Shown: positions 19,531 to 31,200, counted from the first letter of the stretch. The stretch is 64,000 nt of DNA from Streptomyces sclerotialus (GCA_000719105.1 JODX01000005.1:1-64000); one strand, 5' to 3'. The notes: generated from the sequence alone by a model not told the origin. Translations and numbers: made by a program.

Positions 19531-19603
19531 GCGGGTCAGCGTAACGCCACATGCGCGGCCGTCCTATACGGACGTCCTAGACGATCGACTTACACAAGCG
19601 TAC

Positions 19604-19632
19604 TAGACACACGTTTTATACGCTCGTACAGT
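19604..19632 (+). promoter_or_regulatory. MFS gene promoter, predicted leaderless transcript
   Basis: TAGACA (19604-19609), an exact 17-bp spacer and TACAGT (19627-19632) form a good promoter. The start point would fall at about 19639-19640, on the A of the MFS ATG, so the mRNA should be leaderless; indeed no Shine-Dalgarno is present. CTAGAC occurs at both 19578-19583 and 19603-19608, a possible TetR half-site. Confidence 0.55.
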
Positions 19633-19639
19633 CACCGTC

Positions 19640-21202
19640 ATGGCAATGAACCCCACCGATCCCGCGTCCACAGAGGCGACTTCGAGAGCGACGACGGACC
19701 CCGACGGCTTCACCCCCCGTCGCGCCGGGCGCCGCGAATGGACCGCCCTCGGCGTGCTGATGCTGCCGCTGCTGCTGGTGTCGATGGACGTGTCCGTCCT
19801 CTACTTCGCGGTCCCCGCCATCAGCGCCGACCTGGCACCGAGCGGCACCCAGCAGCTCTGGATCTTCGACATCTACGCGTTCGTGCTGGCCGGGCTGCTG
19901 ATGACGATGGGCGCGATCGGCGACCGCATCGGCCGCCGCCGGCTGCTGCTGATCGGCGCGGTGGCGTTCGGCGCCGCCTCGCTGGTGGCCGCGTACGCGC
20001 ACACCGCCGAGATGCTGATCGCGGCCCGCGCGGCCCTCGGTATCGGCGGGGCCACGCTGATGCCGTCGACGATGGCCCTGGTCCGCACGATGTTCACCGA
20101 CCCCGGCCAGCGGGCGAAGGCGATCGGGCTGTGGTCGGCCGTGATGACGGGCGGCGTGGCCCTCGGCTCCGTACTGAGCGGCGTCCTCGTCGAGTACTTC
20201 TGGTGGGGCTCGGTGTTCCTGGTCAACCTGCCGGCGATGGCGCTGCTGCTGGCCCTCGGCCCGGTGCTGCTGCCCGAGTCGCGGAGTCCGGATCCCGGCC
20301 GCTTCGACCTGCTGAGCGTGCCGCTGTCGATGGCCGCGGTCCTCCCGGTGATCTACGGCCTGAAGGAGATCCCGTCCGAGGGCTGGCACCTGCGGTACGT
20401 CGCGTCGGTCGCCGTGGGCCTGCTCTTCGCCGCCCTGTTCGTGCACCGCCAGCGCACCTCGGCGTCCCCGATGATTCCGCTGACACTCTTCCGCGGCCGG
20501 GGCTTCGCACCGGCGGTCGTCCTCAACCTCGGCGCGGCCTTCGCGATGATGGGGTCGGCCTACTTCACCACCCAGTACCTGCAGTCCGTGCTCGGCAAGA
20601 GCGCGCTGGAGGCCGCGCTGTGGTCGCTGCTCCCGTCGGTACTCATCGGCGTCGCGGCGCCGCTCGCCGCCCACCTGGTGCAGAAGGGCGTGGACCGGGC
20701 GTACGTCGTGGCAACGGGCTTCGTGCTCGCGGCGTGCGGCTACGGACTGCTGACCCTGGTCGGCACGGATTCCCTGTGGCTCGCGCTGGCGGGCGCGGGC
20801 GTCCTCGCGTCGGGCATCGTGACGGTGATGTCCCAGGTGACGGACCTCGCCCTGAGTTCGGCGCCGGTCGAGAAGGCGGGCACGGCGTCCTCGGTCCTGG
20901 AGACCGGCCAGGAGTTCGGCGGCGCGCTGGGCATGGCGGCCCTCGGCTCCCTCGGCACCGCGGTGTTCCACCATGCGATGCCCTCCTCGGCCCCCGCGCC
21001 CGCCCGGGAGACCCTCGGCGGTGCGCTGGCCGTGGCGCGCGAGATGCCGGCCGCGGCGGGTGACGCGCTGGCGGCCGTGGCACGGGAGGCGTTCACGGAC
21101 GGCATGCGGAGCGCGGCGCTCGCCGCGGCGGTGGTGCTGCTGGGCGCCGCGGCGCTGGCGGTGACGGCCCTCGGAAGACATATGTCCCACCGGGACAATT
21201 GA
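19640..21202 (+). CDS. MFS drug exporter, DHA2 (14-helix, SmvA/EmrB-like)
   Basis: This 520-aa membrane transporter starts with about 35 hydrophilic residues, then 14 predicted helices. Motif A appears as GAIGDRIGRRRLLL after the second helix. Helix 1 carries LLLVSMDVSVLYFAVPAI, and LGIGGATLMPSTMALVRTMF is typical of SmvA-type quaternary-ammonium/dye exporters. The C-terminal helix region LAAAVVLLGAAALAVTAL ends in a short charged tail. A proton-driven efflux role is likely; substrates are unknown. The neighbouring TetR gene suggests substrate-inducible expression. Confidence 0.92.
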   Translation: MAMNPTDPASTEATSRATTDPDGFTPRRAGRREWTALGVLMLPLLLVSMDVSVLYFAVPAISADLAPSGTQQLWIFDIYAFVLAGLLMTMGAIGDRIGRRRLLLIGAVAFGAASLVAAYAHTAEMLIAARAALGIGGATLMPSTMALVRTMFTDPGQRAKAIGLWSAVMTGGVALGSVLSGVLVEYFWWGSVFLVNLPAMALLLALGPVLLPESRSPDPGRFDLLSVPLSMAAVLPVIYGLKEIPSEGWHLRYVASVAVGLLFAALFVHRQRTSASPMIPLTLFRGRGFAPAVVLNLGAAFAMMGSAYFTTQYLQSVLGKSALEAALWSLLPSVLIGVAAPLAAHLVQKGVDRAYVVATGFVLAACGYGLLTLVGTDSLWLALAGAGVLASGIVTVMSQVTDLALSSAPVEKAGTASSVLETGQEFGGALGMAALGSLGTAVFHHAMPSSAPAPARETLGGALAVAREMPAAAGDALAAVAREAFTDGMRSAALAAAVVLLGAAALAVTALGRHMSHRDN

Positions 21203-21408
21203 AGGTATAACCTTCAACTTATCGATGGAGCGGCACGCACTGACGCGTCCGGCACGACCGACGACGTGCGGTCGCGGGACTCGCGGATCGCACCGCACCC
21301 GCGACACCCCGGCGGCCACGGTCACCTCCCCTCCCCGCATCGGTCAGGGGGATGCGGTGAAATCACCCCCGTACAAGCCAGGGCAGAACCGCACAAAAGG
21401 AGAATGAG
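21203..21408. other. Intergenic region before the alcohol dehydrogenase
   Basis: This 206-bp stretch contains an AT-rich island (GGTATAACCTTCAACTTATC, about 21204-21223) that may hold the promoter of the next gene. It ends with AAAGGAG as ribosome site. No clear terminator or RNA element was found. Confidence 0.4.
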
Positions 21409-22449
21409 ATGAAAGCCGTCCAGTACCGGACGATCGGCTCCGCTCCCGAGGTCGTGACCGTTCCCGACCCCGAGCCCGGCCCGGGCCAGGTGCTGCTGAA
21501 GGTGACCGCCGCCGGCGTGTGCCACTCGGACATCGCCGTGATGAGCTGGCCCGCGGAGAACTTCCCCTACGAGCTGCCGCTGACCCTCGGCCACGAGGGC
21601 GTCGGCACCGTCGCCGCCGTCGGCGAGGGCGTGACCGGCCTCACGACCGGTACCTCCGTCGCCGTCTACGGCCCGTGGGGCTGCGGCACCTGCGTCAAGT
21701 GCGCCCAGGGCAAGGAGAACTACTGCCTGCGCGCCGGCGAGCTGAACATCAACCCGCCCGGCCTGGGCCGCCCCGGCGCCATCGCCGAGTACCTGCTGAT
21801 CGACGACCCCCGCCACCTGGTGCCGATCGGCGACCTCGACCCGGTCAAGACCGTGCCGCTGACCGACGCCGGCCTCACCCCGTACCACGCGATCAAGCGC
21901 TCCCTGCCGCGCCTCGGCGCGGGCAGCACCGCCGTCGTCATCGGCACCGGCGGCCTCGGCCACGTCGGCATCCAGCTGCTGCGCGCCATGACCTCCGCGC
22001 GTGTCGTCGCCCTCGACGTCAGCGAGGAGAAGCTGGCGCTGGCCCGCCAGGTCGGTGCGCACGAGACCGTGCTGTCCGACGAGAAGGCCGCCGGCAGGGT
22101 CCGCGAGCTGACCGGCGGCCTCGGCGCCCAGGCGGTGTTCGACTTCGTCGGTGCCGCGCCCACCCTCGCCACCGCCGCCGGCTGTGCCGCGGTCGAGAGC
22201 GACCTGAACATCGTCGGCATCGCCGGCGGCACCCTCCCGGTCAGCTTCGGACAGCCGGCCTACGAGGTCTCCGTCAGCTCGTCCTACTGGGGCAGCCGCA
22301 GCGAGCTCTTCGAGGTCATCGACCTGGCCCGGACCGGTGCGCTGGACGTGCACGTCGAGACCTTCTCCCTCGACGAGGCACCGCGCGCCTACGAACTGCT
22401 GCACGAAGGCAAGATCAACGGCCGGGCGGTCATCCTGCCGAACGGCTGA
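21409..22449 (+). CDS. Zinc-dependent alcohol dehydrogenase (medium chain)
   Basis: This 346-aa NAD(P)-dependent enzyme has the catalytic zinc ligands in GVCHSDIAV and GHEGVGTVAAVGEGV and the structural zinc cluster CGTCVKCAQGKENYC (about 86-100). The Rossmann motif is VVIGTGGLGHVGIQLLRAM. It resembles AdhP-type ethanol or aromatic alcohol dehydrogenases. The ribosome site AAAGGAG is well placed for ATG 21409. It is a single-gene unit convergent with serA. The physiological substrate is not evident. Confidence 0.9.
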   Translation: MKAVQYRTIGSAPEVVTVPDPEPGPGQVLLKVTAAGVCHSDIAVMSWPAENFPYELPLTLGHEGVGTVAAVGEGVTGLTTGTSVAVYGPWGCGTCVKCAQGKENYCLRAGELNINPPGLGRPGAIAEYLLIDDPRHLVPIGDLDPVKTVPLTDAGLTPYHAIKRSLPRLGAGSTAVVIGTGGLGHVGIQLLRAMTSARVVALDVSEEKLALARQVGAHETVLSDEKAAGRVRELTGGLGAQAVFDFVGAAPTLATAAGCAAVESDLNIVGIAGGTLPVSFGQPAYEVSVSSSYWGSRSELFEVIDLARTGALDVHVETFSLDEAPRAYELLHEGKINGRAVILPNG

Positions 22450-22480
22450 GGCGACCCACGCGGGAACCATACGGCCGGGG

Positions 22481-22509
22481 GCCCCCGCCCCCCGGGCCGG
22501 GGCGGGGGC
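22481..22509. terminator. Bidirectional terminator between adh and serA
   Basis: GCCCCCGCCCC (22481-22491) pairs perfectly with GGGGCGGGGGC (22499-22509), an 11-bp GC-only stem between convergent genes ending at 22449 and 22565. Confidence 0.75.
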
Positions 22510-22564
22510 GCCCGGCGGGGGGGCGGCGGGCCGCGGGCCCCCGGCCGTGGAGCAGCCCCTCCGG

Positions 22565-24154
22565 TCAGGTGAGGTTGACCGCGCGGGCCGAGGTGGCGCC
22601 GATCTCCTCGGCGACCTCCGTCAGCACCGGCTGCGGCACCGTGTCGTCCACCGTGAGGACGGCCAGCGCCTCACCTCCGGCGGCGGAGCGGGCGACCTGC
22701 ATCCCGGCGATGTTGATGCCGGCCTCGCCGAAGATCCGGCCGACGGTGCCGACGACACCGGGACGGTCGGCGTAGCGCAGCACGACCATGTGGTCGGCGA
22801 GGGCCAGGTCCACGTCGTAGTCGCCGACCGCGACGATCTTCTGGTGGTGCTTCGGGCCCGCCAGCGTGCCGGAGACCGAGACCTCCTCGCCGTCCGCGAG
22901 CGTGCCGCGCACGGTGACGACGTTGCGGTGGTCCGAGGACTCGCTCGACGTGGTCAGACGTACCTCGACACCGCGCTCCTGGGCGAACAGCGGCGCGTTC
23001 ACGTACGACACCGTCTCGTCGACGACGTCCTCGAAGACACCCTTCAGCGCGGAGAGCTCCAGCACCTTCACGTCGTGCTGGGTGATCTCGCCGTACACCT
23101 CGACGTCGAGGCGGACCGCGACCTCGCCCGCGAGCGCGGTGAAGATCCGGCCGAGGCGCTCGGCCAGCGGCAGGCCCGGCTTGACGTCTTCGGCGATGAC
23201 ACCGCCCTGGACGTTCACCGCGTCCGGGACCAGCTCACCGGCGAGCGCGAGACGCACCGACTTGGCGACGGCGATGCCCGCCTTCTCCTGCGCCTCGTCG
23301 GTGGACGCACCGAGGTGCGGGGTGCACACGACCTGGTCCAGCTCGAAGAGTGGCGAGTCGGTGCAGGGCTCCTTCGCGTACACGTCGAGACCGGCGCCGG
23401 CGACGCGGCCCTCCTTGAGCGCCGAGTACAGCGCCTCCTCGTCGACGATCCCGCCGCGCGCGGCGTTGACGATGCGCACGTTCGGCTTGACCTTGTGCAG
23501 CGCGTCGTCGCCGATGAGGCCGAGCGTCTCGGGGGTCTTCGGCAGGTGGACGGTGATGAAGTCGGCGACCTCGAGCAGCTCGTCCAGCGACAGCACCTTC
23601 ACGCCCATCTGCGCGGCCCGCGCGGGCTGCACATACGGGTCGTACGCCACGACCTTCATGCCGAACGCCGACATGCGCTGGGCGACCAGCGCGCCGATGC
23701 GGCCGAGACCGACGACACCGAGGGTCTTCTCGGCGAGCTCGACGCCGGTGTACTTGCTGCGCTTCCACTCGCCGTTCTTCAGCGCGGTGTTCGCCTGCGG
23801 GATGTTGCGCGCGGTGGCGATGATCAGGCCGCAGGCCAGCTCGGCGGCGGTCACGATGTTCGAGGTGGGGGCGTTGACGACCATCACGCCGGCCTTGGTG
23901 GCGGCGGAGACGTCGACGTTGTCCAGGCCGACGCCGGCTCGTGCGACGACCTTCAGCTTCTTCGCGGCGGCGATCGCCTCGGCGTCGACCTTGGTCGCCG
24001 AGCGGACCAGGATCGCGTCCACGTCGGCGATGGCGGGGATCAGTTCGGCGCGGTCGGCTCCGTTGCAGTGCCGGATCTCGAAGTCCGGCCCGAGCGCGTC
24101 CACCGTGGCGGGCGACAGCTCTTCAGCGATGAGTACGACTGGTTTCGAGCTCAC
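22565..24154 (-). CDS. serA: D-3-phosphoglycerate dehydrogenase (type I, with ASB and ACT domains)
   Basis: This 529-aa enzyme makes the first step of serine synthesis. The catalytic part shows ARAGVGLDNVD, the NAD-binding LGVVGLGRIGALVAQRM, NAARGGIVDEEAL, and the His of CTPHLGASTDEAQ. Residues about 310-450 form the allosteric substrate-binding domain, and 455-529 an ACT domain (VVLRYADRPGVVGTVGRIFGEAGINIAGM). That is the long, serine-inhibited actinobacterial form. The GTG start at 24154 has TGAGGA 5 nt upstream; the open frame continues to 24343 without support. It is a separate unit from ilvC, with a terminator between. Confidence 0.95.
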   Translation of the reverse strand: MSSKPVVLIAEELSPATVDALGPDFEIRHCNGADRAELIPAIADVDAILVRSATKVDAEAIAAAKKLKVVARAGVGLDNVDVSAATKAGVMVVNAPTSNIVTAAELACGLIIATARNIPQANTALKNGEWKRSKYTGVELAEKTLGVVGLGRIGALVAQRMSAFGMKVVAYDPYVQPARAAQMGVKVLSLDELLEVADFITVHLPKTPETLGLIGDDALHKVKPNVRIVNAARGGIVDEEALYSALKEGRVAGAGLDVYAKEPCTDSPLFELDQVVCTPHLGASTDEAQEKAGIAVAKSVRLALAGELVPDAVNVQGGVIAEDVKPGLPLAERLGRIFTALAGEVAVRLDVEVYGEITQHDVKVLELSALKGVFEDVVDETVSYVNAPLFAQERGVEVRLTTSSESSDHRNVVTVRGTLADGEEVSVSGTLAGPKHHQKIVAVGDYDVDLALADHMVVLRYADRPGVVGTVGRIFGEAGINIAGMQVARSAAGGEALAVLTVDDTVPQPVLTEVAEEIGATSARAVNLT

Positions 24155-24378
24155 GTGAGTCCTCACAAGTCCATTGCGGACGGCCGTCCCGACGGCCGCT
24201 GGCGGAGGGAGTGGTGGCCGCGTGGAAGACGCACGACGCTGTGGGCCTGACGCGTATGTAGTGCAGCAGTGTAGTGGCGCCGCGGGCGTCGTCTTGCGCC
24301 CCTGCGGAAGGATCACCCGTCCGAGGGTGGACGGGCTGGACAACGCCGTGGTCGGGGCGCCGCCCGGGGTCGTGACGA
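24155..24378 (-). promoter_or_regulatory. serA upstream region
   Basis: A direct repeat TGTAGTG at 24257-24263 and 24270-24276 (13-bp period) gives CACTACA twice on the minus strand, including a TACACT -10-like box (24273-24268). It is the likely serA promoter. I see no leader peptide or known riboswitch. Confidence 0.35.
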
Positions 24379-24404
24379 AGGGCCGGGGCTACTGCCCCGG
24401 CCCT
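24379..24404 (-). terminator. Terminator after ilvC
   Basis: AGGGCCGGGGC (24379-24389), loop TACT, GCCCCGGCCCT (24394-24404): a perfect 11-bp stem 13 bp beyond the ilvC stop, closing the ilvBNC unit. Confidence 0.85.
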
Positions 24405-24417
24405 GCCGCCGGACGCC

Positions 24418-25568
<1,151 letters not shown>

Positions 25569-25582
<14 letters not shown>

Positions 25583-26096
25583 CGAGCGCGCGCAGCGACC
25601 GGTCGGTGATGGAGCGGGCGCCACGGCCGATCGCGATCGTGCCGGACTGGACCAGCTCCTTGATCCCGAACGGCTCCAGCATCTTGAGCATGGCCTCCAG
25701 CTTGTCGGCGGAGCCGGTGGCCTCGATGGTGACGGCCTCCGGGGAGACGTCGACGGTCTTGGCGCGGAACAGCTGGACGATCTCGACGATCTGGGAGCGC
25801 GTCTCGTTGTCGGCACGCACCTTCACCAGGACGAGTTCGCGCTGCACGGCGGAGCCCGGCTCCAGCTCGACGATCTTCAGCACGTTGACGAGCTTGTTGA
25901 GCTGCTTCGTCACCTGCTCCAGCGGCAGCTCCTCGATCACGTTCACCACGATCGTGATGCGGGAGATCTCGGGGTGCTCGGTGACGCCGACCGCGAGGGA
26001 GTCGATGTTGAAGCCGCGGCGGGAGAACAGGGCGGCGATCCGGGCGAGGATGCCCGGCGTGTTCTCCACCAGGACGGAGAGCGTGTGCTTGGACAT
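25569..26096 (-). CDS. ilvN: Acetolactate synthase small (regulatory) subunit
   Basis: This 175-aa protein binds valine and activates IlvB. The ACT domain is at the N-terminus (HTLSVLVENTPGILARIAALFSRR, GFNIDSLAVG) and the C-domain includes LFRAKTVDVSPEAVTIEATG and LVQSGTIAIGRGAR. ATG 26096 lies 29 bp after the ilvB stop. The stop codon sits inside a tandem repeat, so the last residues (ALDRSA) may vary between strains. Confidence 0.95.
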
Positions 26097-26125
26097 GTCG
26101 GGGTGCTCTTTCCTGTCCGTCGTCG

Positions 26126-27979
26126 TCAGTCGTCCTGGCCGTCGCCGAAGTCGGGGCGGACGTCCCGGGCGGCCATGATCGTGTCGTTGGAGGTGCCGGC
26201 GGCGACCATCGGCCAGACCATCGCGTCCTCGTGGACGATGAAGTCGATGACGACCGGGCGGTCGTTGATGGCGTTGGCCTCTTCGATGACCTTGTCCAGC
26301 TCGTCGGGCGACTCGCAGCGCAGCGCGTAGCAGCCCATGGCCTCCGCCAGCTTGACGAAGTCGGGGACGCGGGTGCCCTTGTTCGGCTGCTTGCCGGCCG
26401 CGTCCGGGCCCGAGTGCAGCACGGTGTTGGAGTAGCGCTGGTTGTAGAAGAGGGTCTGCCACTGGCGGACCATCCCGAGGGCACCGTTGTTGATGATGGC
26501 GACCTTGATCGGGATGTTGTTCAGGGCGCAGGTGGTGAGCTCCTGGTTGGTCATCTGGAAGCAGCCGTCGCCGTCGATCGCCCAGACGGTGCGGTCCGGC
26601 TGTCCGGCCTTGGCGCCCATGGCGGCCGGGAGCGAGTAGCCCATGGTTCCGGCGCCGCCGGAGTTCAGCCAGGTGGCGGGCTTGTCGTACTGGATGAAGT
26701 GCGCGGCCCACATCTGGTGCTGGCCGACGCCCGCCGTGAAGATCGTGTCCGCGGGGGCGAGCTCTCCGATGCGCTCGATGACCTGCTGCGGGGAGAGCGA
26801 GCCGTCGTGCGGCTGGTCGTAGCCGAGCGGGTAGGTCTCGCGCCACCGGTCGAGGTCGTTCCACCAGGCGGTGTAGTCGCCCCGGTGGCCCTCGGCGTGC
26901 TCCTTCTGGACGGCCTGGACCAGGTCGGCGATGACCTCGCGGGCGTCACCGACGATCGGCACGTCGGCGGCGCGGTTCTTGCCGATCTCGGCCGGGTCGA
27001 TGTCGGCGTGGACGATCTTGGCGTGCGGGGCGAAGCTGTCCAGTTTGCCGGTGACGCGGTCGTCGAAGCGGGCTCCGAGGGCGACGATCAGGTCGGCCTT
27101 CTGCAGCGCGGTGACGGCGGTGACCGAACCGTGCATGCCCGGCATGCCCACGTGCAGCGGGTGGCTGTCGGGGAATGCGCCGAGCGCCATCAACGTGGTG
27201 GTGACGGGCGCTCCGGTGAGTTCCGCGAGGACCTTCAGCTCGGCGGTGGCCTGCGCCTTGAGGACGCCGCCGCCGACGTAGAGCACGGGCCGCTTCGCGG
27301 CGGTGATCAGCTTGGCGGCCTCGCGGATCTGCTTGGCGTGCGGCTTGGTCACCGGGCGGTAGCCGGGCAGGTCCATGACGGGCGGCCAGGAGAAGGTGGT
27401 CTGCGCCTGGAGGGCGTCCTTGGAGATGTCGACCAGGACCGGGCCGGGGCGGCCGGTGGAGGCGACGTGGAAGGCCTGCGCGATCACCCGCGGGATGTCC
27501 TCGGCGTTGGTGACCAGCCAGTTGTGCTTGGTGATCGGCATGGTGATGCCGACGATGTCCGCCTCCTGGAAGGCGTCCGTGCCGATCGACGCGGAGGCGA
27601 CCTGCCCGGTGATCGCGACCAGCGGCACGGAGTCCATGTGGGCGTTGGCGATCGGGGTGACGAGGTTGGTGGCGCCGGGGCCCGACGTCGCCATGCAGAC
27701 GCCGACCTTGCCGGTGGCCAGCGCGTAGCCCTCGGCGGCGTGGCCGGCACCCTGCTCATGGCGGACCAGCACGTGGCGCACCCGCCGGGAGTCCATCAGC
27801 GGGTCGTACGCCGGGAGGATGGCGCCTCCGGGAATGCCGAATACCGTGTCGGCGCCGACCTCCTCAAGCGAGCGGATGAGGGACTGCGCACCCGTGACGT
27901 GCTCGACGGTCACGGACTGGGGTCCTCCGGAACGGGGCCGCGGCTGCGGATGATGGGCCCCGGTGGCCTGCTCGGTCAT
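26126..27979 (-). CDS. ilvB: Acetolactate synthase large (catalytic) subunit
   Basis: This 617-aa ThDP enzyme makes acetolactate (Val/Leu) and acetohydroxybutyrate (Ile). It shows the catalytic Glu in [17 protein letters not shown], the FAD-binding middle domain, [18 protein letters not shown] and the ThDP motif [19 protein letters not shown] 27979 ([10 protein letters not shown]) is preferred because GAGAAGAG is about 9 nt upstream; an ATG six bases earlier (27985) is nearly as good. It heads ilvB-ilvN-ilvC and is preceded by a leader-peptide attenuator. Confidence 0.96.
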   Translation of the reverse strand: MTEQATGAHHPQPRPRSGGPQSVTVEHVTGAQSLIRSLEEVGADTVFGIPGGAILPAYDPLMDSRRVRHVLVRHEQGAGHAAEGYALATGKVGVCMATSGPGATNLVTPIANAHMDSVPLVAITGQVASASIGTDAFQEADIVGITMPITKHNWLVTNAEDIPRVIAQAFHVASTGRPGPVLVDISKDALQAQTTFSWPPVMDLPGYRPVTKPHAKQIREAAKLITAAKRPVLYVGGGVLKAQATAELKVLAELTGAPVTTTLMALGAFPDSHPLHVGMPGMHGSVTAVTALQKADLIVALGARFDDRVTGKLDSFAPHAKIVHADIDPAEIGKNRAADVPIVGDAREVIADLVQAVQKEHAEGHRGDYTAWWNDLDRWRETYPLGYDQPHDGSLSPQQVIERIGELAPADTIFTAGVGQHQMWAAHFIQYDKPATWLNSGGAGTMGYSLPAAMGAKAGQPDRTVWAIDGDGCFQMTNQELTTCALNNIPIKVAIINNGALGMVRQWQTLFYNQRYSNTVLHSGPDAAGKQPNKGTRVPDFVKLAEAMGCYALRCESPDELDKVIEEANAINDRPVVIDFIVHEDAMVWPMVAAGTSNDTIMAARDVRPDFGDGQDD

Positions 27980-28060
27980 CGGCATTCTCTTCTCGATGCT
28001 GAGGTCTTTTTGCGAGGGTTTTTGCGAGGTTTGACTGTTGTGCGACAGGTGTTCGTGCAA

Positions 28061-28095
28061 CAAAAAACCCCTCGTGCCGTGAGGCAAGCGAGGGG
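28061..28095 (-). terminator. ilvB leader attenuator terminator
   Basis: CCCCTCG-TGCC-GTGA-GGCA-AG-CGAGGGG seen on the plus strand folds, on the minus strand, into a stem with a 2-nt bulge followed by TTTTTTG. It sits 81 nt upstream of ilvB and 58 nt after the leader-peptide stop, the standard attenuator arrangement. Confidence 0.88.
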
Positions 28096-28153
28096 AGCGC
28101 GCCGGGTGCGGTCGCTGGGGGTTCCGGGGTTCGTCCTCCGGTGGTTCCCAGCT

Positions 28154-28195
28154 TCAGCCGACGCGCTTTCCAAGTACGAGAATTCGGGTGCGCAT
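28154..28195 (-). CDS. ilvB leader peptide MRTRILVLGKRVG (13 aa)
   Basis: A 13-codon frame starts at ATG 28195 and ends at TGA 28154-28156, with Ile-Leu-Val-Leu (ATT CTC GTA CTT) at codons 5-8. These are all amino acids made by the operon, and ATT, GTA and CTT are rare codons in this genome. A strong GGGGGGAGGG ribosome site lies upstream. This matches the leader-peptide attenuation known for Streptomyces ilvBNC. The DGC gene ends 33 bp upstream, so the promoter must lie at or inside its 3' end. Confidence 0.85.
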   Translation of the reverse strand: MRTRILVLGKRVG

Positions 28196-28228
28196 GGCAC
28201 TGACCCTCCCCCCGGCACGCACCGCGTG

Positions 28229-31200
28229 TCAAGTGGGTGGGACGGGAGTCTCATCATGTGAGCGGAGCGCCGTACCGCTCCCGTAGACGACGGGCATGCC
28301 ACCCGAGTACACCCCCGCCGCCTTGCCGGCGAACGCGGGCTCCACCGGCCCGTGGGGCACCGGGAAGTGCCCGGACGACAGCGTCCGGCGCAGCCGGTAC
28401 TCGTCCAGCGGTGCCGAGAACGCGGCGCCCTGACCGTGGCTGCACCCCATCGCGCGCAGGGCGACGACCTGCTCGGGCAGGTCCACTCCGTCGGCCAGGG
28501 ACTGCATGCCCAGGTCGTTCGCGATGCGCAGCAGCCCGCTGGTGATCTTGTGCAGCCGCGGTGACTCGACGATCCCCTCGACCAGGCTCCGGTCGAGCTT
28601 GAGCACGTCGACGGGGAGCCGCCACAGCGCCGTGACGGCCGCGTGGCCGGCCCCGAAGCCGTCCAGGGCGATGCGCACACCGAGCCGCCGCAACGCGTTC
28701 AGCCGGCGCTCCAGCTCGTCCAGGCAGGTTCTGGGCTCCGTGTCGGACAGCTCGACGATCAGCGCGCCCGAGGAGAGCCCGTGGCGGGTCAGCAGCGCCT
28801 CGACGGAGCCGAGCGGCAGCGAGCGGTCCAGCAGCCGGCGGGCGCTCATCCGCACGGTCACGGGAACCGTGAGGCCGCTGGCGCTGCGCTCGGCGGCCTG
28901 CGCGACGGCCTCCTCGAGGATCCAGCGGTCCAGTTCGGCGGTCCGGTCGCCGTCCTCGCAGGCCCGCAGGAAGTCCGCGGGCGTGAAGAGCACCCCCTGG
29001 GACGAGCGCCAGCGGGCCTGCGCCTCGACCGATGTGATCCGGCCGTTCTGCAGCGCCACCACGGGCTGGTGCAGCAGCGTGAACTCGCCGTCGTGCAGGG
29101 CCGCGCGCAGCCGGCCGGCCAGCTCGGTCCTGCGGACGACGTCCTGCTGCATCTGTGGCACGTAGAGCTCGACGCGCCCCTTGCCGGCGGCCTTGGCGCG
29201 GTACATGGCGAGGTCGGCGTTGCGCAGCAGGACGCCTGCGTCGAGGCCGGGCTCGGCGAACGCCACGCCGATGGACGCGGCCACCCGGACATCGTTGCCG
29301 TCGATGGCGTACGGCTGCGAGAGGGTGATGCGGAGCCGGTCGGCGAGCTCCAGGATGTGCTGCTCGCGCGCGGCGAGGTCACGGCTGCCGTCGCCGACGA
29401 TGAGGGCCGCGAACTCGTCGCCCCCCAGCCGGGCGGCGGTGTCGCCCTGCCGGACCGCTTCCTGGAGTCTGCGGGCGGCCTGGACGAGCAGTTCGTCCCC
29501 GGCCTGGTGTCCGATCGTGTCGTTGACGGCCTTGAAGCCGTCGAGGTCGATGAAGAGGACGGCCGTACCGCGCAGGGCGGCACCGCGGTCGGAGGCGCGG
29601 CGGCCGGTCAGCGCCTGCTGCACGCGCTTGGTGAACAGCGCGCGGTTGGGCAGATCGGTCAGCGGGTCGTGCTCGGCGCTGTGCTGGAGCTGTGCCTGCA
29701 GGCGCACTCTTTCGGTCACGTCCCGGCTGTTGAAGAGGAGCCCGCCCTGGTGGCGGTTGACGGTGGACTCGACGTTGAGCCAGCCTCCGTCGCCCGACCT
29801 GAAGCGGCACTCGATACGGGTGGTGGGTTCGTCGTGGGAGCCGGCGGCGAGGAAGCGGCGCACCTCGTGCACCACGCAGCCCAGGTCCTCGGGATGAATG
29901 AGGGCGGAGAGCTCGGTGCCGACGAGCTCCTCCGCGGGCCGCCCGTAGACTCCCGCGGCGGCCGGGCTGACGTACCGGAGGATGCCGCTGGGCGCGGCGA
30001 TCATGATGACGTCGCTGGAGCCCTGCACCAGGGAGCGGAAGTGGTTCTCCTTCTGGGCCAGCTCCTGGGTGAGGGTGATGTTGTCGAGGAGCATGATGCC
30101 CTGGCGCACCACGAGGGCGAGCACGACGGTGCAGGCGGTGATCAGGACGACGCGGTCGACGCTGCGGCCGTTGAGGACGGTGTAGAGGATGCCCAGCGTG
30201 CAGACGGCGGCGGCGAGGTACGGGGTGAGCGCGGCCAGCGACCGGGAGAGGGGGCGCCCGGCCGGATAGCGGCCGGGCTCCGCGCCCGGAACGACCGGGT
30301 GCCTGCCGTGCGGGCTCGCGTGCCGTGGCCCGGGCGGGGTGTCGTGCCCCCTGCCCGGCGGGCCCCCGTCCACCCCGCGCGCGTGCTGGTCGTCGTCCGG
30401 CTGTCCCTGCCGCTGGCCGACCCAGGGGGCGTACGCCAGGAGCAGGGAGCCCGCGAACCAGCCGGCGTCGAGGAGCTGCCCGGAGCGGTAGCTGTCGTGC
30501 AGCAGGGGCGAGGTGAACACGGCGTCGCACATGACCGTCAGTGCGAGGGCCGCGATCGCGGTGTTGACCGCGGACCGGTTCACCGCCGAGCGCCGGAAGT
30601 GCAGCGCCAGCACCATGCTGACCAGGGCGATGTCGAGCAGGGGATAGGCGAGGGAGAGCGCCGCGTGGGCGACGTCGCCGTCCTCGTACCGCGCGGTCTG
30701 CGCGAGTGCCAGGCTCCACGACAGGGTCATCAGCGAGCCGCCGATGAGCCAGGCGTCCAGCGCCAGGCAGACCCAGCCGTTCTTGGTGACGGGCCGCTTG
30801 GCGAGCACGAGCAGGCCCACGATGGCGGGTGGCGCGAAGCACAGGAAGAACACGTCGGCGTAGCTCGGGTCGGGCACGGGGCGGTCCAGCACGACCTCGT
30901 ACCAGCCCCAGACCGCGTTGCCCAGCGCGGCCATCGTGGAGGACAGGGCGAACAGCAGCCAGGCGGGTCGAAAGCGGCTGCGGCTGCGGCGCGCGTAGCG
31001 GAAGCAGGAGACGGCCGCGGCGGCCGCGGCGGCGCTGAGCCCGAAGTCGCCCATGAACAGCGCCAGTTCGCGGGAGCCCCAGCCGACCGCGGCGCCGACC
31101 GCGTAGCCCCCGCACACCAGGGCCAGCAGGACCTGGGCGCGCAGGCCCGCTCCGGAACCGTCGTCCGCCACCGGGCCGCCGGACCGCAGCGAACCGGGCA

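Noticed and set aside
24155..24417. Leader peptide or serine-responsive element before serA
   Set aside because: No short frame with Ser codon runs and no terminator pair in the right place; only a promoter-like direct repeat.
28227..28232. TTGACA as the ilvB -35 box
   Set aside because: At 17-19 bp downstream there is only GGAGGG-like sequence (the leader ribosome site), so no -10 box supports it.
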